64,000 bases of DNA from an uncultured Dokdonia sp. (GTDB lineage: Bacteria > Bacteroidota > Bacteroidia > Flavobacteriales > Flavobacteriaceae): contig NZ_CALEMI010000161.1 of NCBI RefSeq assembly GCF_937910895.1, positions 1-64,000 of the forward strand. The letters run 5' to 3'. The notes under the pieces were generated by a model. That model had not been told where the DNA came from. It did no database searches and saw nothing but the letters and a program-made list of their open reading frames with translations. Made by a program: the position numbers and the translations under genes. Shown piece after piece: positions 46,982 to 54,157 of this stretch; the stretch's first letter is position 1; each line of letters opens with the position of its first letter.

Positions 46982-47129
46982 TAAAGTATATAGGTAAGGA
47001 TGCGTGCTATTTTAAAATCCTATTTATGAGTGGATTCGATTTACTATCTTTATTTTAGTATATTGTTTTCTAGTAACATATCCATCTAAAACGATACTAA
47101 CAACACATAATCCTATTTAACTAAAATCT

Positions 47130-48605
47130 ATGAGAGTATTTGTCTTCCTGTTTTTAATTCTTAGTTCCTTTTTGAGTGCAGCTCAAGAGCCTACATTAAC
47201 ATTGCCAGAAAATGAAGATTTTGTAAAAAGTGATGCCTTTTTTGCGATTCCAAATGATCAAGAACAGGAATTTGCTTCTGTAATTATAAAAAACAATACA
47301 ATTACTGCTCTTCAAGTAGATGCAACATATCAAGTGAAAAATCAACTAACTATTGATTATAATGCTAATTCAGGTAGGGAACTGGTAGAAAAAGCATATA
47401 TAAACAATACGTATACACTCTATTTTTTACATGAGGAAGATAAAATGTTAGATATATTAACCTTTGATTTTGATAACAATACATCAAACACTACATACAT
47501 TGAAATACCTATTGCAAAAAAAACCTTTATACAAAGTCTGAGGGTTAGTGGTGGTACTTCAAATGATTCATACGAAAGAAACCTCTCAAGGAACAACGAA
47601 TACTTTCTCCAAGCTTTTACCTACACTACTAATTTTTATTTGATCAATATCCTACTAAAATCATCTACCCTAGTGATATATCAAATAGATGCCGAAAATA
47701 ATGTGTCTAGAAAAGAAGTAGTTCTCCCTGATTATTTTAGGGATGAAAAGAGAAGAGAATCTAACTTGTATAGCAACATGTTGTTTACAAATGATTTTCA
47801 TTTCTCAATCCCTAAAATAACAAATGTATTTCCAACCCCTTCTTCTGCTAGTGGTCATTTCTCAAAAATATACCTTAATGATTCAGTACTTACTCTTACG
47901 ACAGACGGAAATCCACTTTTTACATACATCGTTACGGTAGATCTCAACACTTTTGAAGGCGATGTGACAGCTTTTGCAAAAAGAGCATTAGGTAATTCCT
48001 CATTAGTCACAAGAACAAATTCATTTTTAGATGGAGATACGATATATATGCTATCTACTAATGCAAATGAATTATATATTGATTTATGGAATGTGAGAGA
48101 GCGAAAGAAAATTAAAGAAATATCATTTAACAAAAAAGAAGATTTGTTTTTTGAGAATCCAACGATAGATACTACGCTCACGAAAGAAGATCAGTATGCA
48201 TTACTAAAAACTAAAAAAACACTGAAAAATAATACAAGAGGAACAAAAGGAATTTCTGTTAAAGAAATTGATGATACATTTTTAATAGTTATTGGAGCTA
48301 CCAGAGCCCTAGCATCTGAGTCAGGTCTCTTGTCACCTGTCGAGTTCAATGGAGCTGGAATACTTCTTCCTCCTCTCATGTCTTATACAGACCTTGCAAC
48401 TCGAAACGAAATTCACGCCTACTTTGATAAGGATTTTAATTTTATTTCAAAACCTTTAGAACCTTCCATTTTTGCTAGTCTTGGGGCTATTTCTCAAAAG
48501 GCTGATTTTAAAAAGATAAATGCGTTTTTTAAAGTCAAAGACGAGTACGTATATGGATATTTAAACATAAAGACTGGGGAAATCTCTTTTTACAGCGGAA
48601 GATAA
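47130..48605 (+). CDS. hypothetical secreted protein, copy 2 of a paralogous pair
   Basis: A 491-residue protein with a signal peptide (FLFLILSSFLSAAQ) and the same overall plan as its neighbour at 45418: an early TLPENEDFVKS segment, a middle part of many short strands, and the end FKVKDEYVYGYLNIKTGEISF. The function is unknown. Near residue 275 TAFAKRAL looks like a drifted copy of the AFAKA palindrome. Only 3 bases separate it from the histone-deacetylase-like gene, so the two are probably one operon. Confidence 0.78.
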   Translation: MRVFVFLFLILSSFLSAAQEPTLTLPENEDFVKSDAFFAIPNDQEQEFASVIIKNNTITALQVDATYQVKNQLTIDYNANSGRELVEKAYINNTYTLYFLHEEDKMLDILTFDFDNNTSNTTYIEIPIAKKTFIQSLRVSGGTSNDSYERNLSRNNEYFLQAFTYTTNFYLINILLKSSTLVIYQIDAENNVSRKEVVLPDYFRDEKRRESNLYSNMLFTNDFHFSIPKITNVFPTPSSASGHFSKIYLNDSVLTLTTDGNPLFTYIVTVDLNTFEGDVTAFAKRALGNSSLVTRTNSFLDGDTIYMLSTNANELYIDLWNVRERKKIKEISFNKKEDLFFENPTIDTTLTKEDQYALLKTKKTLKNNTRGTKGISVKEIDDTFLIVIGATRALASESGLLSPVEFNGAGILLPPLMSYTDLATRNEIHAYFDKDFNFISKPLEPSIFASLGAISQKADFKKINAFFKVKDEYVYGYLNIKTGEISFYSGR

Positions 48606-48608
48606 TAA

Positions 48609-49511
48609 ATGCTCAAAATCGCCTTTCACCCCATTTATAAACATCACTTACCCGACGGACATCGATTTCCTATGGCAAAATATGATTTGCTGCCACGTCA
48701 ACTTCTACATGAAGGGACTTGCACCCAAGACAATTTTTTTGAACCTACAGTCATAGACGATGTGCATGTTTTGCGTTGTCATACCCAAGACTATCTTACC
48801 AACTTGAAAGCATTAACCATTGAGCGTCGAGAAGCTCGGAAGATAGGGTTTCCTCTTTCTGAAGAGCTGGTACAACGCGAACTCATCATTGCGCAGGGTA
48901 CCATCTTGGGATGTGAATATGCACTAGAGCACGGCATCGCGATGAATATTGCGGGAGGCACCCACCATGCCTACACAGATCACGGAGAAGCTTTTTGCAT
49001 GCTCAATGATCAGGCGATTGGGGCTCGGTATTTACAAGCACAAGGACTTGCCAAAAAAATACTCATTGTCGATCTAGATGTACATCAAGGCAATGGTACC
49101 GCAGAAATTTTTCAGGATGATCCTACCGTGTTTACATTTTCTATGCACGGTCAAGCAAATTATCCGTTTAAAAAAGAAACCTCTGATCTTGATATTGCTT
49201 TAGACACCAATACTGATGATGCAACCTATCTCAAAATTTTAAAAGACACCCTTCCACAACTTATCTCACAAGAGCAACCTGATTTTATCTTTTACCTCTG
49301 TGGTGTTGATATTCTTGCGAGTGACAAACTAGGAAAATTAGGGTGCACGCTTCAAGGTTGTCTGGAAAGAGATCGGTATGTGTTACAAACCTGTCATGAT
49401 CTTCAAATCCCTGTGCAGTGTAGTATGGGGGGTGGCTATTCTCCGGACATCAAAATCATTATAGACGCTCACTCCAACACGTTTAGACAGGCGCAGGATA
49501 TTTATTTTTAA
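48609..49511 (+). CDS. histone deacetylase family protein
   Basis: A 300-residue enzyme of the arginase-deacetylase fold. GGTHHAYTDHGEAFCMLND holds the active-site histidine pair, IVDLDVHQGNGTAE holds the zinc ligands Asp and His, and a later CGVDI-type aspartate and the GGGYS tyrosine complete the site. Bacterial members deacetylate small molecules (acetylpolyamine or acetoin-utilisation type) or lysines. The substrate is unknown. Confidence 0.92.
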   Translation: MLKIAFHPIYKHHLPDGHRFPMAKYDLLPRQLLHEGTCTQDNFFEPTVIDDVHVLRCHTQDYLTNLKALTIERREARKIGFPLSEELVQRELIIAQGTILGCEYALEHGIAMNIAGGTHHAYTDHGEAFCMLNDQAIGARYLQAQGLAKKILIVDLDVHQGNGTAEIFQDDPTVFTFSMHGQANYPFKKETSDLDIALDTNTDDATYLKILKDTLPQLISQEQPDFIFYLCGVDILASDKLGKLGCTLQGCLERDRYVLQTCHDLQIPVQCSMGGGYSPDIKIIIDAHSNTFRQAQDIYF

Positions 49512-49545
49512 AACACAACCCTAACCCCTCTTACTAAAGTAGAAG
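49508..49545. repeat. second copy of the CCTAACCCCTCTTACTAA-type repeat
   Basis: Related to 16762-16799. It starts inside the last codons of the deacetylase-like gene. Confidence 0.6.
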
Positions 49546-49675
49546 ACTCAGCTCCTAAATTTTAGCAATAATGACCTTTGAGACTTATAGATTGTTTCTG
49601 TATTATTCAAAAAAAGTCCCTGCTCCCTTTAGGAAAAGCAATACAGAGATAAGAGAAAATACGTAACTTCGTGCT

Positions 49676-50824
49676 GTGCAAACTCACTATGATTATATCA
49701 TTATTGGTGGTGGTCTTTCTGGGCTGACTTTAGCTTATCGGATGGCTCAAGATGCATTTTTTGATACCACTTCTATTCTTATTATAGATCAGTCTGCAAA
49801 AAAAGAAAACGACCGTACCTGGTGTTTTTGGGAATCTCAACCTGATATTTTTGAAGAGATTGTTTCTCATCGCTGGTCCACCATACGTTTTAAAAGTCCT
49901 GTATTTTCAGATGATATTGCGATAAAACCCTATCAGTATAAAAAAATTGAAGGAGATGATTTTTACGCTTTCGCGAAAGCGTACGTAGCCACAAAACCAC
50001 ATATTTCCTTTTTACAGGAAACCGTCCTGTCTGTTGAAAATCAGTCAGACCAAGTGGTGATCATTACAGATAAAAAAAGGCTTTCGGGCGGGAAAGTATT
50101 TAATAGTATTCTGAATTCAGAAGTGCTTTCTAACCAGACACAGCATCAATATCTTAAACAGCATTTTATTGGGTGGTTTATCAAAACAAAGACTCCTACT
50201 TTTGATCCTGATGCAGCCACCTTTATGGATTTTACCGTGCCACAAAAGGGAAATTGTAGATTTATGTATGTGCTCCCCACCTCAACAACGCAAGCCTTAT
50301 TTGAGTACACGTTGTTTTCTAAAGACCTTCTCGAAGACACCGAATATGAAACCGCTATTGAAACATACTTAAAAGAAAAAGGGATATTGCAATATCACAT
50401 TGAACGTAAAGAGCGAGGGAATATTCCTATGTCTTCGTATCGTTTTGATACGCAAGCTTCTAAAAATATTCTACACATCGGGAGCGCCGGTGGGTGGACC
50501 AAAGCAAGTACAGGATTTACCTTTAAACACACGTTAAAAAAGACAGCCGCGCTTGTTGAATTTTTAAAAACAGAAAAAGATTTACGTTTGTTCTCTAAGC
50601 GGACACGTTTCTGGTGGTATGATTTACTGCTTGTAGATGTGTTGTATCGTAAAAATCATTTAGGAGGGCCTATTTTTGCAGAGATGTTTAAAAACAATTC
50701 AACCGATCGGATTTTTAGGTTTCTGGATGATGAAACGACATTTAAAGAAGAATTACAGATTATCTGGAGCTTACCTAAAAAGGAGTTTGTGAAGGCAGTG
50801 TTTAGTCGGTTGTTCCGATTATGA
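49676..50824 (+). CDS. crtY: lycopene beta-cyclase, CrtY type
   Basis: A 382-residue flavoprotein starting at GTG. The FAD-binding loop IIIGGGLSGLTLAYRMA opens the protein. NDRTWCFWE near residue 45, FMDFTVPQKG, FLYVLP-like FMYVLPTST, and GNIPMSSYRF with HIGSAGGWTKASTGF are hallmarks of CrtY-type cyclases, which close both ends of lycopene to beta-carotene at the membrane. Other carotenoid genes are not in the window. The dispersed palindrome at 49964-49983 reads YAFAKAY. Confidence 0.93.
   Translation: MQTHYDYIIIGGGLSGLTLAYRMAQDAFFDTTSILIIDQSAKKENDRTWCFWESQPDIFEEIVSHRWSTIRFKSPVFSDDIAIKPYQYKKIEGDDFYAFAKAYVATKPHISFLQETVLSVENQSDQVVIITDKKRLSGGKVFNSILNSEVLSNQTQHQYLKQHFIGWFIKTKTPTFDPDAATFMDFTVPQKGNCRFMYVLPTSTTQALFEYTLFSKDLLEDTEYETAIETYLKEKGILQYHIERKERGNIPMSSYRFDTQASKNILHIGSAGGWTKASTGFTFKHTLKKTAALVEFLKTEKDLRLFSKRTRFWWYDLLLVDVLYRKNHLGGPIFAEMFKNNSTDRIFRFLDDETTFKEELQIIWSLPKKEFVKAVFSRLFRL
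49964..49983. repeat. dispersed palindrome inside crtY
   Basis: TACGCTTTCGCGAAAGCGTA, a perfect 20-base copy, is read YAFAKAY after GDDF, where other cyclases have a helix of the same length. Confidence 0.9.
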
Positions 50825-50961
50825 ATATCCCCTTTTTTTTTAAAATTATTTCCAACTCCTTTAGAATACCGCTAAAAACACTGATAGTAGCCAGATTGAT
50901 AATCTCTAAACATATTATAGGAAGTATAATATTACTGTACAAAATGCTCAAATCCAACTAA
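50821..50961 (+). CDS. possible 46-residue hydrophobic, basic peptide coupled to crtY
   Basis: An ATG overlaps the crtY TGA as ATGA. The frame runs 46 codons (MNIPFFFKIISNSFRIPL at the start, LLYKMLKSN at the end). It is hydrophobic with scattered basic residues and no family match. It could be a real coupled small protein or chance in AT-rich DNA. Confidence 0.25.
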   Translation: MNIPFFFKIISNSFRIPLKTLIVARLIISKHIIGSIILLYKMLKSN

Positions 50962-51071
50962 TAAGATTTAATTATTATTTGATAGTGTGATGTCCAATAA
51001 AAAGTGCATTTTTATTTACAGCATTTCTTTTGTGCAAAAACTAAAATACTATAAATTGGACAATAATGATC

Positions 51072-51254
51072 CTACTTAAATTTGTTAAGTAGCTCACATA
51101 TTTTTGAAGTAGTGTTAGGATTACACGCTAATGAAGAATCTGTTATTACTGTTGAGTCATCATTACCTCCAATAATAATCTTGCTATTTTCTTTGCCTAT
51201 AGAAGCTACTTTAAACTTTTTAAAACCTAACATATTTTGTTTTTGTTTTTTCAT
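51072..51254 (-). CDS. RiPP-like precursor peptide (GG leader, Ser/Thr/Cys-rich core)
   Basis: A 60-residue peptide when started at the ATG at 51254; an in-frame upstream start would add 15 hydrophobic residues that do not suit a leader. The leader MKKQKQNMLGFKKFKVASIG ends in KIIIGG, as in flavobacterial class I lanthipeptide or radical-SAM-modified peptides. The core NDDSTVITDSSLACNPNTT plus SKICELLNKFK has many Ser/Thr and two Cys. No modification enzyme or transporter gene lies nearby in the window. It could also be a plain GG-leader bacteriocin. Confidence 0.6.
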   Translation of the reverse strand: MKKQKQNMLGFKKFKVASIGKENSKIIIGGNDDSTVITDSSLACNPNTTSKICELLNKFK

Positions 51255-51353
51255 TTGATGATTTTTAATGATTAAAACTAAAAATATACATTTTACCAAA
51301 GAGAATTATCAATTTAACAAATTAATTTTTAATGGGTGTAAAGATAGTCGTTT

Positions 51354-51390
51354 TTAAAAGCCCTCTTCCTTAAGTGAGGCTTTAGGTTAG
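51354..51390 (-). terminator. probable terminator after the DUF6933-like gene
   Basis: On the minus strand AAAGCCTC and GAGGGCTTT pair around a 10-base loop, followed by TAAAAA. It lies 54 bases after the stop at 51444. Confidence 0.55.
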
Positions 51391-51443
51391 GAAACGAATT
51401 GAGGCTCTTTATATAAATTTTCTCTACAAATCTATTGTGTTTT

Positions 51444-51971
51444 TTACTTTGCTAACCGCTTTTTCATTTCTGCAATCGCATCTGTATAATCCTCCATCCT
51501 TCGGCTTTTTCCAATGTGAATGATACCACTATTCATTCGACTTGTGAGTTCTTTTATAGGCATCGTATCTAAGCTTCCGAACTGATCCTTCCATAAGTCA
51601 AGTTCATAAAGCCTTTGATTCTGAAATCCTGTCATCCTTCTATCATTATCAGTTTTCATAAAATCAAGCTTGCCAACGATTGCGTCCAAATATTCAAACT
51701 CAATGACGATACCATCGTAAATAAGTTGGGTATAGAATGTGTTTTTAAAAATCTCTTCAATAGCACCTAAATCTGAGGCTTTGATGTTTGTCAGGATGAC
51801 ATTATATACGGTCAATCCATTTGTGAAAAGCCAACATTTTTTCCGATCTACATAAAAAATGGTGGCATTCCATTTTCCTAATAGTCCGCAATCCGCATTT
51901 TGGTCATTTACAATGAGTTTCTTAACGACCTTTTCTAATTTTTTGGTTGTATGTATTTTAGTTCTTTTCAA
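51444..51971 (-). CDS. DUF6933-like hypothetical protein
   Basis: A 175-residue soluble protein. GLLGKWNATIFYVDRKKCWLFTNGLT in the first third is the pattern of DUF6933, where conserved W-x-A-x-x-x-x-x-x-R and TN residues occur. The rest is helical and ends in a charged helix (EDYTDAIAEMKKRLAK). Function is unknown. Confidence 0.75.
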   Translation of the reverse strand: MKRTKIHTTKKLEKVVKKLIVNDQNADCGLLGKWNATIFYVDRKKCWLFTNGLTVYNVILTNIKASDLGAIEEIFKNTFYTQLIYDGIVIEFEYLDAIVGKLDFMKTDNDRRMTGFQNQRLYELDLWKDQFGSLDTMPIKELTSRMNSGIIHIGKSRRMEDYTDAIAEMKKRLAK

Positions 51972-52014
51972 AATAGATTATGTGATCTCAAATTTTGAAT
52001 TAATCTAAGAAAAA

Positions 52015-52028
52015 TTTCGCGAAAGCGG
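52015..52028. repeat. dispersed palindrome, half-extended intergenic copy
   Basis: TTTCGCGAAAGCGG upstream of the DUF6933-like gene; the left arm is lost (AAAAA instead of CCGC). Confidence 0.75.
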
Positions 52029-52090
52029 ACAGTATTAGAAATAACTTGTATAAAATAGAGTGTTACTCTATTTTTTTATCGTAAACAAAA

Positions 52091-52120
52091 AATGAGATTC
52101 CCACCTTCGTGGGAATGAAA
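52091..52120. repeat. 30-base repeat, reverse copy of 6226-6255
   Basis: AATGAGATTCCCACCTTCGT and GGGAATGAAA match the reverse complement of the first copy with two compensatory changes that keep the hairpin. A TTCTCTC/GGAGAGG hairpin and TTTAGGGGTGAGGG follow. Confidence 0.75.
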
Positions 52121-52173
52121 AGTCCCTTCTCTCTTTGGGAGAGGGGATTTAGGGGTGAGGGCTTGTGAGGGCT

Positions 52174-52926
52174 CTACATCCCACGTTCCTTCTGGATCGT
52201 TTCGTAAGCTTCTTGTACTTTTCTAAATTTCTCTTCAGCACCTTCACGATAGGCTTCATCCATATCCATTAACTTATCAGGATGGTATTTTTTTGCCATG
52301 GTACGAAAGGCTTTTTTCACCTCGTCATTGGTAGCGTCTTTTTGTATTTCTAAGATTTTGTAAGCACTATCGGCATTTTTAAAGAACATGGCTTTGATAC
52401 TTTCAAAATCCTGATGGTTGATTCTAAAAAAGCCTGCAATTTCAGACATTACCTTTACTTCTGGTTCGCTCACATTCCCATCGGCTTGTGCAATTCCAAA
52501 TAAAAAGTGTAAAATCTGTAAGCGTACTTCATAGCGTGTACGCATATTTAGGTACTGACAGATGCGCGCTGCAGATACATCTCGATTTTTAATGACTTCG
52601 TTAAAGGTTCTAAAGGTGGCATTGGCACGTTCTTTTCCGTAGGCTCTTACAAAGTACTGACGGGCATAGTCTAGTTCTGTCTGGCTTACGGTACCATCTG
52701 CCTTGATGACAATAGAGGCGAGTGAAAGTAAGTTTAATTCAAAATCTCCTGGGGAAACGTTTTGCTGTGTCGCTTGCTCAAAAATATCTTTAAAACCTCT
52801 TCTTGCTTGACCGTCTTTATTTGGTGATAGTAACTTATCAATGAGGCTTCCTATTAAATAGCCCGCTAAAGCACCAAATACGCCACGTACGAAAAATCCA
52901 ATAACTGCGCCTATATATTTAACCAT
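52174..52926 (-). CDS. DjlA-like protein: TerB domain and J domain
   Basis: A 250-residue protein. A glycine-rich hydrophobic N-terminus (YIGAVIGFFVRGVFGALAGYLIGSLID) probably anchors it in the membrane. A TerB-like helical domain (about residues 60-175, with ADGTVSQTELDYA and ADGNVSEPEVKVM) is followed by a C-terminal J domain with the HPD motif (KKYHPDKLMDMDE). It should recruit DnaK at the inner membrane, as DjlA does. A -7 box lies upstream. Confidence 0.93.
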   Translation of the reverse strand: MVKYIGAVIGFFVRGVFGALAGYLIGSLIDKLLSPNKDGQARRGFKDIFEQATQQNVSPGDFELNLLSLASIVIKADGTVSQTELDYARQYFVRAYGKERANATFRTFNEVIKNRDVSAARICQYLNMRTRYEVRLQILHFLFGIAQADGNVSEPEVKVMSEIAGFFRINHQDFESIKAMFFKNADSAYKILEIQKDATNDEVKKAFRTMAKKYHPDKLMDMDEAYREGAEEKFRKVQEAYETIQKERGM

Positions 52927-52956
52927 GTATAATTTTACCTAATGTATAAAGAACCA

Positions 52957-52964
52957 CAAAAATA
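52957..52964 (-). promoter_or_regulatory. candidate -7 box for the DjlA-like gene
   Basis: On the minus strand this reads TATTTTTG, matching TAnnTTTG, about 30 bases before the start codon. Confidence 0.35.
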
Positions 52965-53082
52965 AGGGTTCTAGTATATATGACGTAAGATTCCTGTGGT
53001 TGTTACGAAAAATAACTGTCAGCTATAAAAATTTTGATGATTTAAAAGAAGCAACATCATTCTGTGGCTTTTTTGATAAAAA

Positions 53083-53110
53083 ATGGGTGTACCTTCAAAA
53101 AGGTACACCC
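53083..53110 (-). terminator. intrinsic terminator after the Cys-rich peptide gene
   Basis: GGGTGTACCT (53085-53094) pairs with AGGTACACCC (53101-53110). On the minus strand the stem is followed by ATTTTTTATC. It lies 24 bases after the stop. Confidence 0.85.
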
Positions 53111-53133
53111 GTAATAAAATAAATATTCTATTC

Positions 53134-53346
53134 TTAGCATTGCATCCCTACATTCTCTGGGCAAATATCGCCGCCACCGCCACCACCATTCGGAATGCAT
53201 TCGTCTCCATAAACATTACAAGCATAACCACTTGGGCATGAATATGGACTGCAATCTCCTTCATGAGTGAGTACATTGCGACCTGCTGTAATTTCTTTTA
53301 ACTCTGTCGTACTTAAACTTCTTCCAATTTTCAATAAATTTTTCAT
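53134..53346 (-). CDS. Cys-rich secreted peptide with bacteriocin-like leader
   Basis: A 70-residue peptide. MKNLLKIGRSLSTTELKEI followed by TAG resembles the leaders of Bacteroidota bacteriocin-like or RiPP precursors (MKNLLK-LGK-L-EQK-I-GG type), with AG instead of GG. The core has six cysteines (C-x4-C-x5-C-x6-C, a Gly6 linker, then C-x7-C), a pattern that suggests disulfides. A clear terminator follows. No enzyme or ABC transporter is adjacent. The leader type is known; the core is not one I recognise. Confidence 0.75.
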   Translation of the reverse strand: MKNLLKIGRSLSTTELKEITAGRNVLTHEGDCSPYSCPSGYACNVYGDECIPNGGGGGGDICPENVGMQC

Positions 53347-53579
53347 AATTAATAGATTTTTTAGTTTCTTTAAAATAATAAATATTGATTATGAGCAAGA
53401 CTAAACAAAAGTTAATTAACTATATATTAATACTTTAAATTTATTTTCTTATTATGATAAGGTTCTTTGTAAAAGAAAGATAGACTTGTTAAAAATAAGA
53501 ATGAGAATTTGCTAGCATTGCATAGTCTATACAAATTGCCTGACATAATTACACTATAAATAGTAAGGAACACTTTTTG

Positions 53580-53587
53580 TACCTTTG
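53580..53587 (+). promoter_or_regulatory. candidate -7 box for the bacilliredoxin gene
   Basis: TACCTTTG matches TAnnTTTG and lies 19 bases before the start at 53607. The -33 box is not clear. Confidence 0.45.
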
Positions 53588-53606
53588 TACTCAAAATAAA
53601 TTGATT

Positions 53607-54017
53607 ATGTATCCAGCAGATTTAGTAAAACCAATGCGTGAAGACCTTACCAAAAATGGCTTCACAGAATTACATACAACAGACGACGTACACGCAGCGA
53701 TGAAAAAAGAAGGAACAACCCTTATGGTTGTAAATTCTGTTTGTGGTTGTGCTGCTCGTAATGCACGTCCAGCAGCCGTTCATGCTATACAAAACGGAAA
53801 AAAACCAGATAATATCTATACCGTATTTGCAGGTGTAGATGGTGAAGCAACAGATCTTGCTCGTAGTTTTATGGTTCCGTTCCCTCCTTCTAGCCCTTCT
53901 ATGGCTTTATTTAAAGACGGAGAGCTTGTACACATGCTAGAACGTCATCACATTGAAGGTCGTCCTGCAGAGATGATCGCAGAAAATCTTATCGAAGCTT
54001 TTGACGAGCATTGCTAG
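53607..54017 (+). CDS. bacilliredoxin, BrxA/BrxB family
   Basis: A 136-residue thioredoxin-fold protein. The ATG at 53607 (MYPADLVKPMRE) is chosen because family members begin MYP-x-x-LV; an upstream in-frame start would fall inside the promoter. C46-G-C48 in VVNSVCGCAARNARPA is the CxC motif of the YphP/YqiW family, and VPFPPSSPSMALFKDG and RHHIEGR follow in order. In Bacillus these remove bacillithiol from proteins. A strong terminator follows. Confidence 0.93.
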   Translation: MYPADLVKPMREDLTKNGFTELHTTDDVHAAMKKEGTTLMVVNSVCGCAARNARPAAVHAIQNGKKPDNIYTVFAGVDGEATDLARSFMVPFPPSSPSMALFKDGELVHMLERHHIEGRPAEMIAENLIEAFDEHC

Positions 54018-54037
54018 TCAATCTTTGAGAAATGATA

Positions 54038-54068
54038 AAGACCGCTCTTTTATAGAGCGGTTTTTTTA
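54038..54068 (+). terminator. intrinsic terminator after the bacilliredoxin gene
   Basis: ACCGCTCT and AGAGCGGT pair around TTTAT, followed by eight T bases. Confidence 0.9.
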
Positions 54069-54157
54069 TGGAATTACATTTCTGTAGCAATCATCATAGA
54101 ATCTTTAATAAGATATAATTTGTATCTTATTCCTCTTTACTCTAAATCTATATAAAT

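Noticed and set aside
53577-53606. Upstream in-frame start for the bacilliredoxin
   Set aside because: It overlaps the predicted -7 box, and family members start with the MYP motif at 53607.
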